Shown here one piece after another: positions 1 through 5,207 of a DNA stretch of 6,456 bases. This DNA comes from Oscillospiraceae bacterium (GTDB lineage Bacteria; Bacillota; Clostridia; Oscillospirales; Ruminococcaceae). The translations under genes were made by a program, and so were the position numbers. Location: assembly GCA_029062865.1 (NCBI GenBank), contig JAIDPG010000352.1:1-6456 (forward strand), read 5' to 3'. The notes beneath the pieces are model-generated. The model was not told the DNA's origin. It saw nothing but the letters and a program-made list of their open reading frames with translations, and made no database searches. Position 1 is the stretch's first letter. Every line of letters begins with the position of its first letter.

Positions 1-462
1 GTGGTTGATAACGCTTACGGTCGTGGGCTTCTGGACCTGCTCGATAAGCGCGGTCTCGCTCTCAAAGCCCGTCGTGTCCTTGTGGTGAGCGATCCGCCGC
101 CGCGAGTGCCCGCCCTCGAGCGTCAAGGCAAGCGAGCCGTCCTCCTTGCGGTCAAAGTCCACGCCGTATTTTTCGACAAGCCGCTCCACGTCCTTCGGAC
201 CCTGCTGTACGAGAATACGCACGTTGTCGAGGTTGTTTTTATACTGCCCCGCGATAAGCGTGTCCTTGATGTGCAGCTCGTAGTCGTCGTTGTCCTGATC
301 CATAACCGCCGCCACGCCGCCCTGCGCCAGCGCGGAGTTGCAAAGCGTCAGCTCCTTTTTGGACAGCATCAGGATTGAAAGCGAGGGGGAGAGGTTAAGC
401 GCCGCGTAGATGCCCGAAATGCCCGTGCCGACGATAAGCACGTCAAATCTTTTGAATTTCAT
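1..462 (-). CDS. nadB: L-aspartate oxidase, N-terminal part (cut by window edge)
   Basis: Flavoprotein that oxidises L-aspartate to iminoaspartate, the first step of de novo NAD synthesis in the cytoplasm; NadA normally uses the product. Only the first 154 codons are present and the frame is open to base 1. Seen: a dinucleotide-binding motif G12-T-G14-I-S-G17 for FAD; SALAQGGVAA at residues 43-52, the classic succinate dehydrogenase/fumarate reductase/NadB flavin motif; H64-IKDTLIAG-72; and EGGHSRRRIAHHKDTTG at 116-132, which is typical of NadB rather than of SdhA/FrdA. Start: ATG at 462 preceded by AAAGGGTG (468-475) at a suitable distance. The family is usually about 430-540 residues, so roughly two thirds lies to the left. 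It is the last gene of a minus-strand run, separated from the upstream small gene by 84 bases that contain a hairpin (497-531). Whether nadA and nadC follow cannot be seen. Confidence 0.93.
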   Translation of the reverse strand, partial: MKFKRFDVLIVGTGISGIYAALNLSPSLSILMLSKKELTLCNSALAQGGVAAVMDQDNDDYELHIKDTLIAGQYKNNLDNVRILVQQGPKDVERLVEKYGVDFDRKEDGSLALTLEGGHSRRRIAHHKDTTGFESETALIEQVQKPTTVSVINH

Positions 463-496
463 ATAATCACCCTTTCAGGTTTAATGTGCGTGAGAT

Positions 497-531
497 TTTG
501 TCTTTCCCCGCCTGCAGCGGGGGAGGACAGG
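497..531 (-). repeat. Hairpin repeat, copy 1 (CCCCGC core), in the nadB leader
   Basis: An inverted repeat with 15-base arms (497-511 and 517-531) around the loop CTGCA (plus strand). The inner six pairs, CCCCGC/GCGGGG, are perfect. In the outer arm four positions are T opposite G, so a plus-strand RNA would pair along all 15 positions using four U-G wobbles, whereas a minus-strand RNA would carry four A-C mismatches. It lies 34 bases ahead of the nadB start and 15 bases after the stop of the preceding gene. Two relatives occur at 5080-5112 and 6374-6414 in the same orientation. No T-run follows it on either strand, so it is not a standard intrinsic terminator. Role unknown; REP-like intercistronic repeat or mRNA-stability element are candidates. 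Confidence 0.75.
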
Positions 532-546
532 TTTGTGTTGATTTGT

Positions 547-801
547 CTAAAGCTGTTCAACTTCTTTTTCAATATTTATCGGAGAGCCGTCGGGCAGAGT
601 TATCGAAGAAAGCTCTTCCGCCGTAAGGTTCTTTAAAAATATGCAGTACTCGCTCGGATATCCGCCGACGAACTCAATTTTCTGGATACTTCTTTGCTCG
701 GGGCTTTTTATCCAAAGGCAGGGCTCGCCCGTCACCCAGAACCGCGTCAGCGTAAGCGGCTGCCCGTTGTAGATAACTTCTTTTCTAACTTCTTTTCCCA
801 T
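547..801 (-). CDS. Small protein of unknown function, stand-alone copy of the N-terminal domain of its upstream neighbour
   Basis: An 84-residue soluble protein with no signal peptide or membrane segment; I do not recognise the family. Residues 1-78 match the first 74 residues of the gene at 838-1488 at 60 of 74 positions by my hand count, with one 4-residue insertion near the start. Shared landmarks include NGQPLTLTRFW, EPCLWI, FVGGYP, CIFLKNLT and ITLPDGSPI. After this domain it ends with EKEVEQL and TAG, lacking the 140-residue second half of its paralogue. Start: ATG at 801 with GGAGGG just upstream (796-810 module). The insertion comes from a 12-base tandem duplication (774-797), so the duplication is in frame. 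It follows the paralogue by 36 bases and precedes nadB by 84. It may be a truncated duplicate or a genuine single-domain member; conserved protein differences and about 80% DNA similarity suggest it has been maintained for some time. Confidence 0.8.
   Translation of the reverse strand: MGKEVRKEVIYNGQPLTLTRFWVTGEPCLWIKSPEQRSIQKIEFVGGYPSEYCIFLKNLTAEELSSITLPDGSPINIEKEVEQL
774..797 (-). repeat. 12-base perfect tandem duplication inside the 5' end of the 84-residue gene
   Basis: Plus-strand TAACTTCTTTTC occurs twice back to back (774-785, 786-797). It adds four codons, giving GKEV-RKEV where the paralogue at 1488 has a single GKEV. Reading frame is kept. Probably replication slippage on an A/G-rich strand. 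Confidence 0.9.
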
Positions 802-810
802 AAGCCCTCC
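796..810 (-). promoter_or_regulatory. Shared ribosome-binding/start module, copy 1
   Basis: Minus strand GGAGGGCTTATGGGA: Shine-Dalgarno GGAGGG, three-base spacer and ATG. The identical 15 bases recur at 1483-1497 and 2471-2485. The identity covers the start codon and the second codon. Confidence 0.8.
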
Positions 811-837
811 TTGTCGTATTTTAGAATTTCACTTTTA

Positions 838-1488
838 TCACCCTTTTAGTTTTATTCTATGGGTTTTGTGAAAATATTCCTCGTCAATAAACCTCACGGG
901 CATAAAGTCTTCCCAGAGCCACTTTTCAAGCGTTTTCACTATCTCGTCCTTGCTTCGAGAGGAAAACTTCATCAGCGGGTCGTCCCAATCCTCGTTGAGT
1001 ATCGCTTGAAGAATAAATTTTCCGTCGGGTTCGCCGTCGGGGTACCAGCCGAGATCAATGCCGAGCTTCTGTTCCTCAATCTGCTGATTTTGCTCGCGTG
1101 TAATTTGGGACTCCATATATATGATGTCCTCATTAAAAGCAAAAAGCCAATTCTCGTCCTCCGGGGCAAGCGTTTCCGGGTCAATGTTCTCGAGCTTGTT
1201 CAGCTTTATCGTCCAATTCGGCGGAATTCGGAGCGGCTGTATATTCAAATATCCCATTGTTTTATCCTCAATATCTATCGGTGAGCCGTCCGGCAAGGTT
1301 ATCCGCGCAAGCTCCTCCGGGGTCAGGTTCTTTAAGAATATGCAGAACTCGGTCGGATATCCGCCGACAAATTCCATTTTCGGCATTTGTCTTTGCTCCG
1401 GCTCTCTGATCCAAAGGCAAGGCTCGTTAGTCGCCCAAAACCGCGTCAGCGTGAGCGGTTGACCGTTGTAGATCACTTCTTTTCCCAT
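838..1488 (-). CDS. Two-domain acidic protein of unknown function (possible immunity-type protein)
   Basis: 216 residues, soluble, acidic, no signal peptide; function not recognised. Domain A (about 1-75: NGQPLTLTRFW, EPCLWI, FVGGYP, CIFLKNLT, LPDGSPI) is the one found alone at 547-801. Domain B (about 78-216) begins with MGYLNIQPLRIPPNW and contains LGWYPDGEPDGKFILQAIL and a tryptophan/aromatic-rich tail. From memory the domain B style (IPPNW, IDLGWYPDGEPDG, short acidic single domain) resembles small Firmicutes proteins found near polymorphic toxins, but I cannot confirm a family. An ATG at codon 78 (1257) has GAGG 8 bases ahead, so domain B could also be made separately, or the gene may be a fusion of two formerly separate frames. 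Start: ATG 1488 with GGAGGG. It lies 15 bases after the gene at 1504-2022 and 36 bases before its paralogue, consistent with one operon. Confidence 0.85.
   Translation of the reverse strand: MGKEVIYNGQPLTLTRFWATNEPCLWIREPEQRQMPKMEFVGGYPTEFCIFLKNLTPEELARITLPDGSPIDIEDKTMGYLNIQPLRIPPNWTIKLNKLENIDPETLAPEDENWLFAFNEDIIYMESQITREQNQQIEEQKLGIDLGWYPDGEPDGKFILQAILNEDWDDPLMKFSSRSKDEIVKTLEKWLWEDFMPVRFIDEEYFHKTHRIKLKG
1258..1269 (-). promoter_or_regulatory. Possible internal ribosome binding site ahead of codon 78
   Basis: On the minus strand GAGG (1269-1266) lies 8 bases before an in-frame ATG (1257) exactly at the junction of domain A and domain B. This would allow separate translation of a 139-residue domain B. 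The match is short, so it is only suggestive. Confidence 0.3.
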
Positions 1489-1497
1489 AAGCCCTCC
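1483..1497 (-). promoter_or_regulatory. Shared ribosome-binding/start module, copy 2
   Basis: Minus strand GGAGGGCTTATGGGA, identical to the segments at 796-810 and 2471-2485. It fixes the start of the 216-residue protein at 1488. Confidence 0.8.
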
Positions 1498-1503
1498 GGT
1501 TTT

Positions 1504-2022
1504 TTATTCCGCTTCCCAATCATCGGGAATAAGATCGAACGCCCCGAACGATCTCAAAAAGAACCCGCCGTCCTTGTATTCAAAAACCACTTCAAACTGC
1601 GAATTGTACTCGGTGCACCAATAATCCAGCATGACGAAATTCGGCTTTGGAAGATAAATAACGCCGATCACAAAAGGAAACGTCTTAGCCTCCCGCTTTT
1701 GAATATCGGGCTCGTCCTCCATGCTCTTGGAATAGTCATACCGTGTGATACTGCTATGGGAGGGCAGCCGTCCCTCGCTGTATCCGTTTCTCCGAACGCG
1801 CTTTCGCTTGTTGAACCTTTGGACGGTGTTGTCAAGCTCGTTGATATGCTTTGAGATCAGCGCGATAAACGGCTTCACTTCGTTAAAATTACCGTAACAA
1901 TCCTCTACATCGACCACAATATCGTAGTCGCGCTCGCCCGAAATGTATACTTCGCCGTTTGAAACGGTCAGCTTGTCGGGGTCTGTAATAAACTTCGTGA
2001 TGTCGCCGTAGCGGTCGTACAT
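1504..2022 (-). CDS. Small protein of unknown function
   Basis: 172 residues, soluble, no signal peptide or membrane segment; not recognised. The N-terminal part (1-60) is acidic and strand-rich (YISGERDYDIVVDVEDCYG); the middle carries a basic stretch RFNKRKRVRRNG at about 69-80; the C-terminal half has alternating hydrophobic/aromatic strands (FPFVIGVIYLPKPNFVMLDY, FEVVFEYKDGGFFLRSFG) and ends in DDWEAE. Such a small alpha/beta layout would suit an immunity or accessory protein, but that is inference. Start: ATG 2022, with AGGAG overlapping the TAG stop of the upstream gene (stop 2036-2038), giving a 13-base gap and probable translational coupling. It is 15 bases ahead of the next gene. Base composition here is visibly less GC-rich than hflX or the galactokinase homologue. 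Confidence 0.82.
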   Translation of the reverse strand: MYDRYGDITKFITDPDKLTVSNGEVYISGERDYDIVVDVEDCYGNFNEVKPFIALISKHINELDNTVQRFNKRKRVRRNGYSEGRLPSHSSITRYDYSKSMEDEPDIQKREAKTFPFVIGVIYLPKPNFVMLDYWCTEYNSQFEVVFEYKDGGFFLRSFGAFDLIPDDWEAE

Positions 2023-2035
2023 AAGCGGTCAACTC

Positions 2036-2476
2036 CTATTCCATACGCCGATATTTTCCCAGTCCGAGCATATCAAACTCGTCCGTATCGGGTGTTCGCC
2101 AAACTCCCAACTCCTTTAACAGAGCGTTTATCGTCCCATCGCCGCATTTCGGATCACCGGCGATTTTTCCGTTTTCGTACAGAACACCGGCTTGCGTTCC
2201 GTATCCGCCGAAATAATCCGTTTCAATATACGCGAGCTTTGCGCGGAACGAGTAATTTTCCAGAAGCTCGTTTACGGAAGCGTCGAAATAATCAAGCTCG
2301 GAAAGCTCCGGAGCGTCGGAGGGCTCCATAACCTCCTCGATATCCTCCAGCAGCCTTATTGTGCAGAGGATCATTCCAAAGCCCTGCGGCAGCTCGATTT
2401 CTTTAGTCAACCAATCCTCGGCGATCCTCGCGGTGATCTTATGCTCGCCGATAATGGCTCTGATACAATGTCCCAT
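2036..2476 (-). CDS. Small protein of unknown function, first gene of the four-gene array
   Basis: 146 residues, acidic and soluble; no named family assigned. Notable blocks: MGHCIRAIIGEHKI at the start, AYIETDYFGGYGTQAG at about 82-97, GTINALLKELGV at about 113-124 and DEFDMLGLGKYR at about 132-143. From memory this order of motifs (ETDYFGG, then INxALxxLGV, then DEFDxLGLGxxR) recurs in small hypothetical proteins of diverse bacteria, some beside toxin-immunity clusters; this needs a profile search. Start: ATG 2476, part of the 15-base module 2471-2485. Its coding sequence is unrelated to the other two genes that carry this module. The 99 bases between its start and hflX hold the hflX promoter and presumably its own; I could not pick a convincing minus-strand promoter. 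Confidence 0.82.
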   Translation of the reverse strand: MGHCIRAIIGEHKITARIAEDWLTKEIELPQGFGMILCTIRLLEDIEEVMEPSDAPELSELDYFDASVNELLENYSFRAKLAYIETDYFGGYGTQAGVLYENGKIAGDPKCGDGTINALLKELGVWRTPDTDEFDMLGLGKYRRME

Positions 2477-2485
2477 AAGCCCTCC
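2471..2485 (-). promoter_or_regulatory. Shared ribosome-binding/start module, copy 3
   Basis: Minus strand GGAGGGCTTATGGGA, identical over 15 bases to 796-810 and 1483-1497 although the gene behind it is not homologous to those two. Confidence 0.8.
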
Positions 2486-2501
2486 ACAGTTGTATTTTCA
2501 C

Positions 2502-2530
2502 TTGACAAATCACAAACAATCTGCTATAAT
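2502..2530 (+). promoter_or_regulatory. Consensus sigma-A promoter of hflX
   Basis: TTGACA (2502-2507), a 17-base spacer, and TATAAT (2525-2530), with an extended -10 TG at 2522-2523. Both hexamers are perfect matches. Transcription would start near 2537, leaving about 40 bases of leader before the hflX ATG. Confidence 0.9.
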
Positions 2531-2562
2531 ATAAAAGTTACTCATTCTCCAACCTTAATGCG

Positions 2563-2569
2563 AAAGGAG
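2563..2569 (+). promoter_or_regulatory. Ribosome binding site that fixes the hflX start
   Basis: AAAGGAG six bases ahead of ATG 2576. It lies downstream of an in-frame ATG at 2558, so the later ATG is preferred. Confidence 0.85.
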
Positions 2570-2575
2570 AATTTT

Positions 2576-3811
2576 ATGCAAGAAAAACAATTAGAAAAAG
2601 CAATTTTAGTCGCCGCGGACGTCGGCGAATACGATGTCGAGGCTTCGGTGGACGAGCTTTCGGAGCTCGCGAAAACCGCGGGAGCGGAGGAGATCGCGCG
2701 CGTTATCCAGAAGCGCCCGTCCTACGAGCCCGCGACCGTCATCGGCGAGGGCAAACTTGAGGAGCTGAACGAGCTCTGCCAAAACCTCGGCGCAACGCTG
2801 CTCATCTTCGATTGCGAGCTCACCGCCTCGCAGATACGCAACATTGAGGACGAAACCAACATCCGCGTTATCGACCGCACGATGCTCATTCTCGACATTT
2901 TCGCGGGCAGAGCCGTTTCAAGCGAGGGCAAGCTGCAGGTTGAGCTCGCGCAGCTTAAGTACCGTCTGCCGCGCCTTATGGGCATCGGCGCGAGCCTTTC
3001 ACGCCTCGGCGGCGGCATAGGCACGCGCGGACCCGGTGAAACGCAGCTCGAAACCGACCGCCGCCACATTCGCCGCAGGATAGACAAGCTCTCCGCGGAG
3101 CTCAAGGAGCTCGAGGAGCGCCGCGGCTATTCGAGAAGCCGCCGCAAAAAGGACAGCGTTCAGGTCGGCGCGATAGTCGGCTACACAAACGCGGGGAAGT
3201 CCACGCTGCTGAACCTGTTGACGGGCGCGGGCGTTCTCGCGGAGGATAAGCTGTTCGCGACGCTTGATCCCACCGCCCGCGCGATTGAACTCCCCGACGG
3301 GCGCAGCCTGCTGCTCGTCGACACCGTAGGCTTGATCCGCCGCCTGCCGCACCATTTGGTAGAAGCGTTCAAATCGACGCTGGAGGAGGCGGCGTGCGCG
3401 GACATTATAATCCACGTCTGCGACGTTTCCGACCCCGAAGCCGCCGAAAAGGCAAGCGTCACGCTGAAAACCCTCGCGGACTTAGGCGCGGCAGAAATTC
3501 CCGTCGTTACCGTTCTGAACAAGTGCGACAAGCTCTCCGAGAATATCCCGACGGACGAAAAGACCGCGAAGATAAGCGCCCTCAAAAACGAGGGAATTCC
3601 CGAGCTTCTGGAAAAGATCGCCCGAAATCTCCCGCAGACAAGCCGCCGAATGAGGCTTCTTCTGCCGTATGACAAGGCGGGGCTCGCCGCGAAGATCCGC
3701 GAAAACGGCAAGGTGTTCACCGAGGAATACGCTGAAAACGGCATTTCGCTGGACGCGCTTGTAGACCAAATGCTGATCAAACAGCTTTCCGAATACGAGA
3801 TCACTCAATAA
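2576..3811 (+). CDS. hflX: GTPase HflX, ribosome-associated
   Basis: 411 residues, cytoplasmic. HflX binds the 50S subunit and, in studied bacteria, splits stalled or stress-hibernating ribosomes using its ATP/GTP-binding domains. Seen in order: N-terminal HflX domain (about 1-150) including PATVIGEGKLEEL at 52-64 and DRTMLILDIFAGRA at 100-113; the glycine-rich hallmark GTRGPGETQLETDRR at 149-163; a basic helical linker (164-192); and a GTPase domain with G1 GYTNAGKST 202-210, G2 Thr in LDPT near 230-233, G3 DTVGL 249-253, G4 NKCD 315-318 and G5 SAL 334-336; then a short C-terminal domain. Length is close to E. coli HflX (426). The open frame continues upstream to 2192, but the promoter and AAAGGAG place the start at 2576. 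It appears monocistronic, divergent from the small-gene array, and ends 2 bases from the convergent galactokinase homologue. Confidence 0.96.
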   Translation: MQEKQLEKAILVAADVGEYDVEASVDELSELAKTAGAEEIARVIQKRPSYEPATVIGEGKLEELNELCQNLGATLLIFDCELTASQIRNIEDETNIRVIDRTMLILDIFAGRAVSSEGKLQVELAQLKYRLPRLMGIGASLSRLGGGIGTRGPGETQLETDRRHIRRRIDKLSAELKELEERRGYSRSRRKKDSVQVGAIVGYTNAGKSTLLNLLTGAGVLAEDKLFATLDPTARAIELPDGRSLLLVDTVGLIRRLPHHLVEAFKSTLEEAACADIIIHVCDVSDPEAAEKASVTLKTLADLGAAEIPVVTVLNKCDKLSENIPTDEKTAKISALKNEGIPELLEKIARNLPQTSRRMRLLLPYDKAGLAAKIRENGKVFTEEYAENGISLDALVDQMLIKQLSEYEITQ

Positions 3812-3818
3812 CGTTATT
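3807..3818. other. 12-base palindrome joining two convergent stop codons
   Basis: AATAACGTTATT is its own reverse complement and contains the hflX TAA (3809-3811) and, on the other strand, the TAA of the galactokinase homologue (3814-3816). It is too short and AT-rich to act as a classic terminator, and no other terminator separates the two genes. Confidence 0.6.
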
Positions 3819-5064
3819 CGATAATTATTTCGCAGCCGCCCGTTTGCCTTACCGACAAGACCTTGCACGAGCCGCCGCCGAACACGCGCTCCATATTCAT
3901 TTTGAATTCCGTGAGCGTATCAAGCGGCACGAACGCCTGGAGCGTCCCCGAAAAGCCGCTTCCGTGGACGCGGCAAGCGCCTCTGCGCCAGAGCGTGTTT
4001 TCGGCGATGTTAAGCGCCAGCGTAAGTGACTGATGCTTAAAATCGCTTTCGGTGTAGATGTTCTGTAAGTACTTGAACGAGCTGTCGCCGCTCTCGCGGA
4101 CGGAGTACAGGAAGTTCTCAAAATCATCGTTTTTCAGCGCGTGGACGATCTTGTCTACGCGCTCGTTTTCGTTGAAGAAGTGGATAGCGCGGAGCACTGC
4201 TCGATCCCCGACGGCTTTCCGCAGCACGCCGATGTTCAGCATAATGTCGGGAAGGCTGAGCGAGCGCAGCGTCCTACAGTCGAAGAAGCCCGCGACCTCG
4301 CGCATTTCCTCCGCGATAGTCTTGTACTTGGCGGAATGATCGTCCTCCTCGCCCGCCGTGTTGACGATGCAGAGCGCGTGCTCGCTGTTCGCCATATCAT
4401 ACCGCACGCCCTCGACAACGGGGATATTGTCGTCCTTGAAATCCACCGCGATAAATCCGCCGTGGGCGCACGCGAGGTGATCCAGAAGCCCCGACGCTCT
4501 CCCGAAATACTCATTCTCGGCAAACTGCGCGGCTTGGGCAATCCTTACGGGGGAGATCTCGCCGTCGTTGAAGAGGTGAGAGATTATCGTCCCGACAAGC
4601 ACCGCGAACGCCGCGGAGCTCGCAAGCCCGGAGCCCCTTTTCACGCTCGAAGTCGTATACGCGCGAAAGCCGCCGATGCTGTTGCGGCTCTTCTCAAAGC
4701 CTTTCAGAACGCCGCGTATCAGCGCCGCGGAGGTGTTTTTCTCGTCCTCGCGGGGGTCAAGCTCGTTGATATTTATTCTGTCCTCGTCGAAGCCCTCCGA
4801 TTTAATCGTGACAAATCCGTCGTCCGTCGGCTCCACAACAGCTACGGCGTCCGCCGTGACGCTCGCCGCGAAGGACTTTCCGTTGTTCTTTTCCGTGTGA
4901 TTTCCGCAGATCTCCGTTCTTCCCGGAACGGAGAAAAAGCGATGCTCGCCGAGCTCTCCGAAGTGCTCCGCGAACTTTACCTCGGCGGCTCTGTAGCGCC
5001 GTATCTGCGCGTCACGATTAGCCTCGCCGTAAACTTTTCCGATTTCCTTGACGATAGGTCTCAT
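3814..5064 (-). CDS. GHMP-family sugar kinase, galactokinase homologue
   Basis: 416 residues, cytoplasmic. The family phosphorylates galactose at C1 with ATP as the entry step of the Leloir pathway. Seen: motif 1 PGRTEICGNHT at 47-57 (Arg49 is the expected catalytic arginine); motif 2 GSGLASSAAF at 144-153, the phosphate-binding glycine/serine loop; SGLLDHLACAHGG at 191-203, with Asp195 in the catalytic-base position of the usual MDQ; and motif 3 VHGSGFSGTLQAF at 366-378. Departures from textbook GalK: GEHTD is GNHTE here, changing two positions that contact galactose in structurally known enzymes, and MDQ is LDH. This fits a divergent Clostridia group usually annotated galactokinase, so the substrate is not certain. 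Start: ATG 5064, with AAAGGAG (5073-5079) 8 bases ahead; the frame stays open further upstream but only through a hairpin repeat. No galT or galE is next to it. Confidence 0.88.
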   Translation of the reverse strand: MRPIVKEIGKVYGEANRDAQIRRYRAAEVKFAEHFGELGEHRFFSVPGRTEICGNHTEKNNGKSFAASVTADAVAVVEPTDDGFVTIKSEGFDEDRININELDPREDEKNTSAALIRGVLKGFEKSRNSIGGFRAYTTSSVKRGSGLASSAAFAVLVGTIISHLFNDGEISPVRIAQAAQFAENEYFGRASGLLDHLACAHGGFIAVDFKDDNIPVVEGVRYDMANSEHALCIVNTAGEEDDHSAKYKTIAEEMREVAGFFDCRTLRSLSLPDIMLNIGVLRKAVGDRAVLRAIHFFNENERVDKIVHALKNDDFENFLYSVRESGDSSFKYLQNIYTESDFKHQSLTLALNIAENTLWRRGACRVHGSGFSGTLQAFVPLDTLTEFKMNMERVFGGGSCKVLSVRQTGGCEIIIE

Positions 5065-5072
5065 AGCGTACT

Positions 5073-5079
5073 CTCCTTT
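5073..5079 (-). promoter_or_regulatory. Ribosome binding site abutting a hairpin, fixes the galactokinase-homologue start
   Basis: Minus strand AAAGGAG, 8 bases before ATG 5064. The very next base upstream (5080) is the last base of hairpin copy 2, so the Shine-Dalgarno sequence is presented immediately after the stem. Confidence 0.85.
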
Positions 5080-5112
5080 TTGTTCTTCCCCGCCTGCAGC
5101 GGGGAAGAACAA
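5080..5112 (-). repeat. Hairpin repeat, copy 2 (perfect 14-base arms)
   Basis: Arms TTGTTCTTCCCCGC (5080-5093) and its exact complement (5099-5112) flank the loop CTGCA. Core and loop are identical to copy 1; the outer arm differs. No T-run follows on either strand. It lies between the SEDS gene and the galactokinase homologue, next to the latter's ribosome binding site. Confidence 0.88.
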
Positions 5113-5126
5113 ATGACGATAGTTTT

Positions 5127-5207
5127 TTAAGACAATACCGCACAAAGATTGTCGTCCGATTGCGCCGGCAAAGCGCTAAGCGCGGTCTTTGTGCGGTGTT
5201 GCCTTAA
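5127..5207. repeat. 81-base inverted-repeat element bounded by TTAA, MITE-like
   Basis: Arms of 22 bases (5127-5148 and 5186-5207) are complementary at 20 positions; their inner ends read CCGCACAAAGA and TCTTTGTGCGG. The 37-base centre contains GCGC-TAA-GCGC (5173-5183). Both outer ends are TTAA, and the right TTAA includes the stop codon of the SEDS gene (5204-5206). The layout suits a miniature inverted-repeat element with a TTAA target, or a large stem that ends the SEDS-gene transcript. Smaller alternative pairings exist within the arms (GACAAT 5131-5136 with ATTGTC 5148-5153; GGCAA 5167-5171 with TTGCC 5199-5203). It encodes nothing. Confidence 0.6.

Noticed and set aside
1..378. Plus-strand open frame at the left edge
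   Set aside because: It is antisense to nadB, whose FAD and active-site motifs are clear, and has no motif of its own.
2192..2575. Upstream extension of the hflX frame by 128 codons
   Set aside because: It lies antisense to the small gene at 2036-2476 and crosses the promoter; the ribosome binding site and the family length place the start at 2576.
2486..2575. Minus-strand promoter for the small-gene array
   Set aside because: Candidates such as TTGGAG with TATAGC or TTGTTT with TACAAC have poor hexamers or bad spacing; a promoter is likely here but I could not choose one.
4141..5130. Long plus-strand open frame opposite the galactokinase homologue
   Set aside because: Its translation shows no family motif and is explained by GC-rich codon use of the real gene on the other strand.
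5065..5145. Longer start for the galactokinase homologue
   Set aside because: The extra 27 codons would be read through hairpin copy 2 and lack a good ribosome binding site, whereas AAAGGAG precedes ATG 5064.
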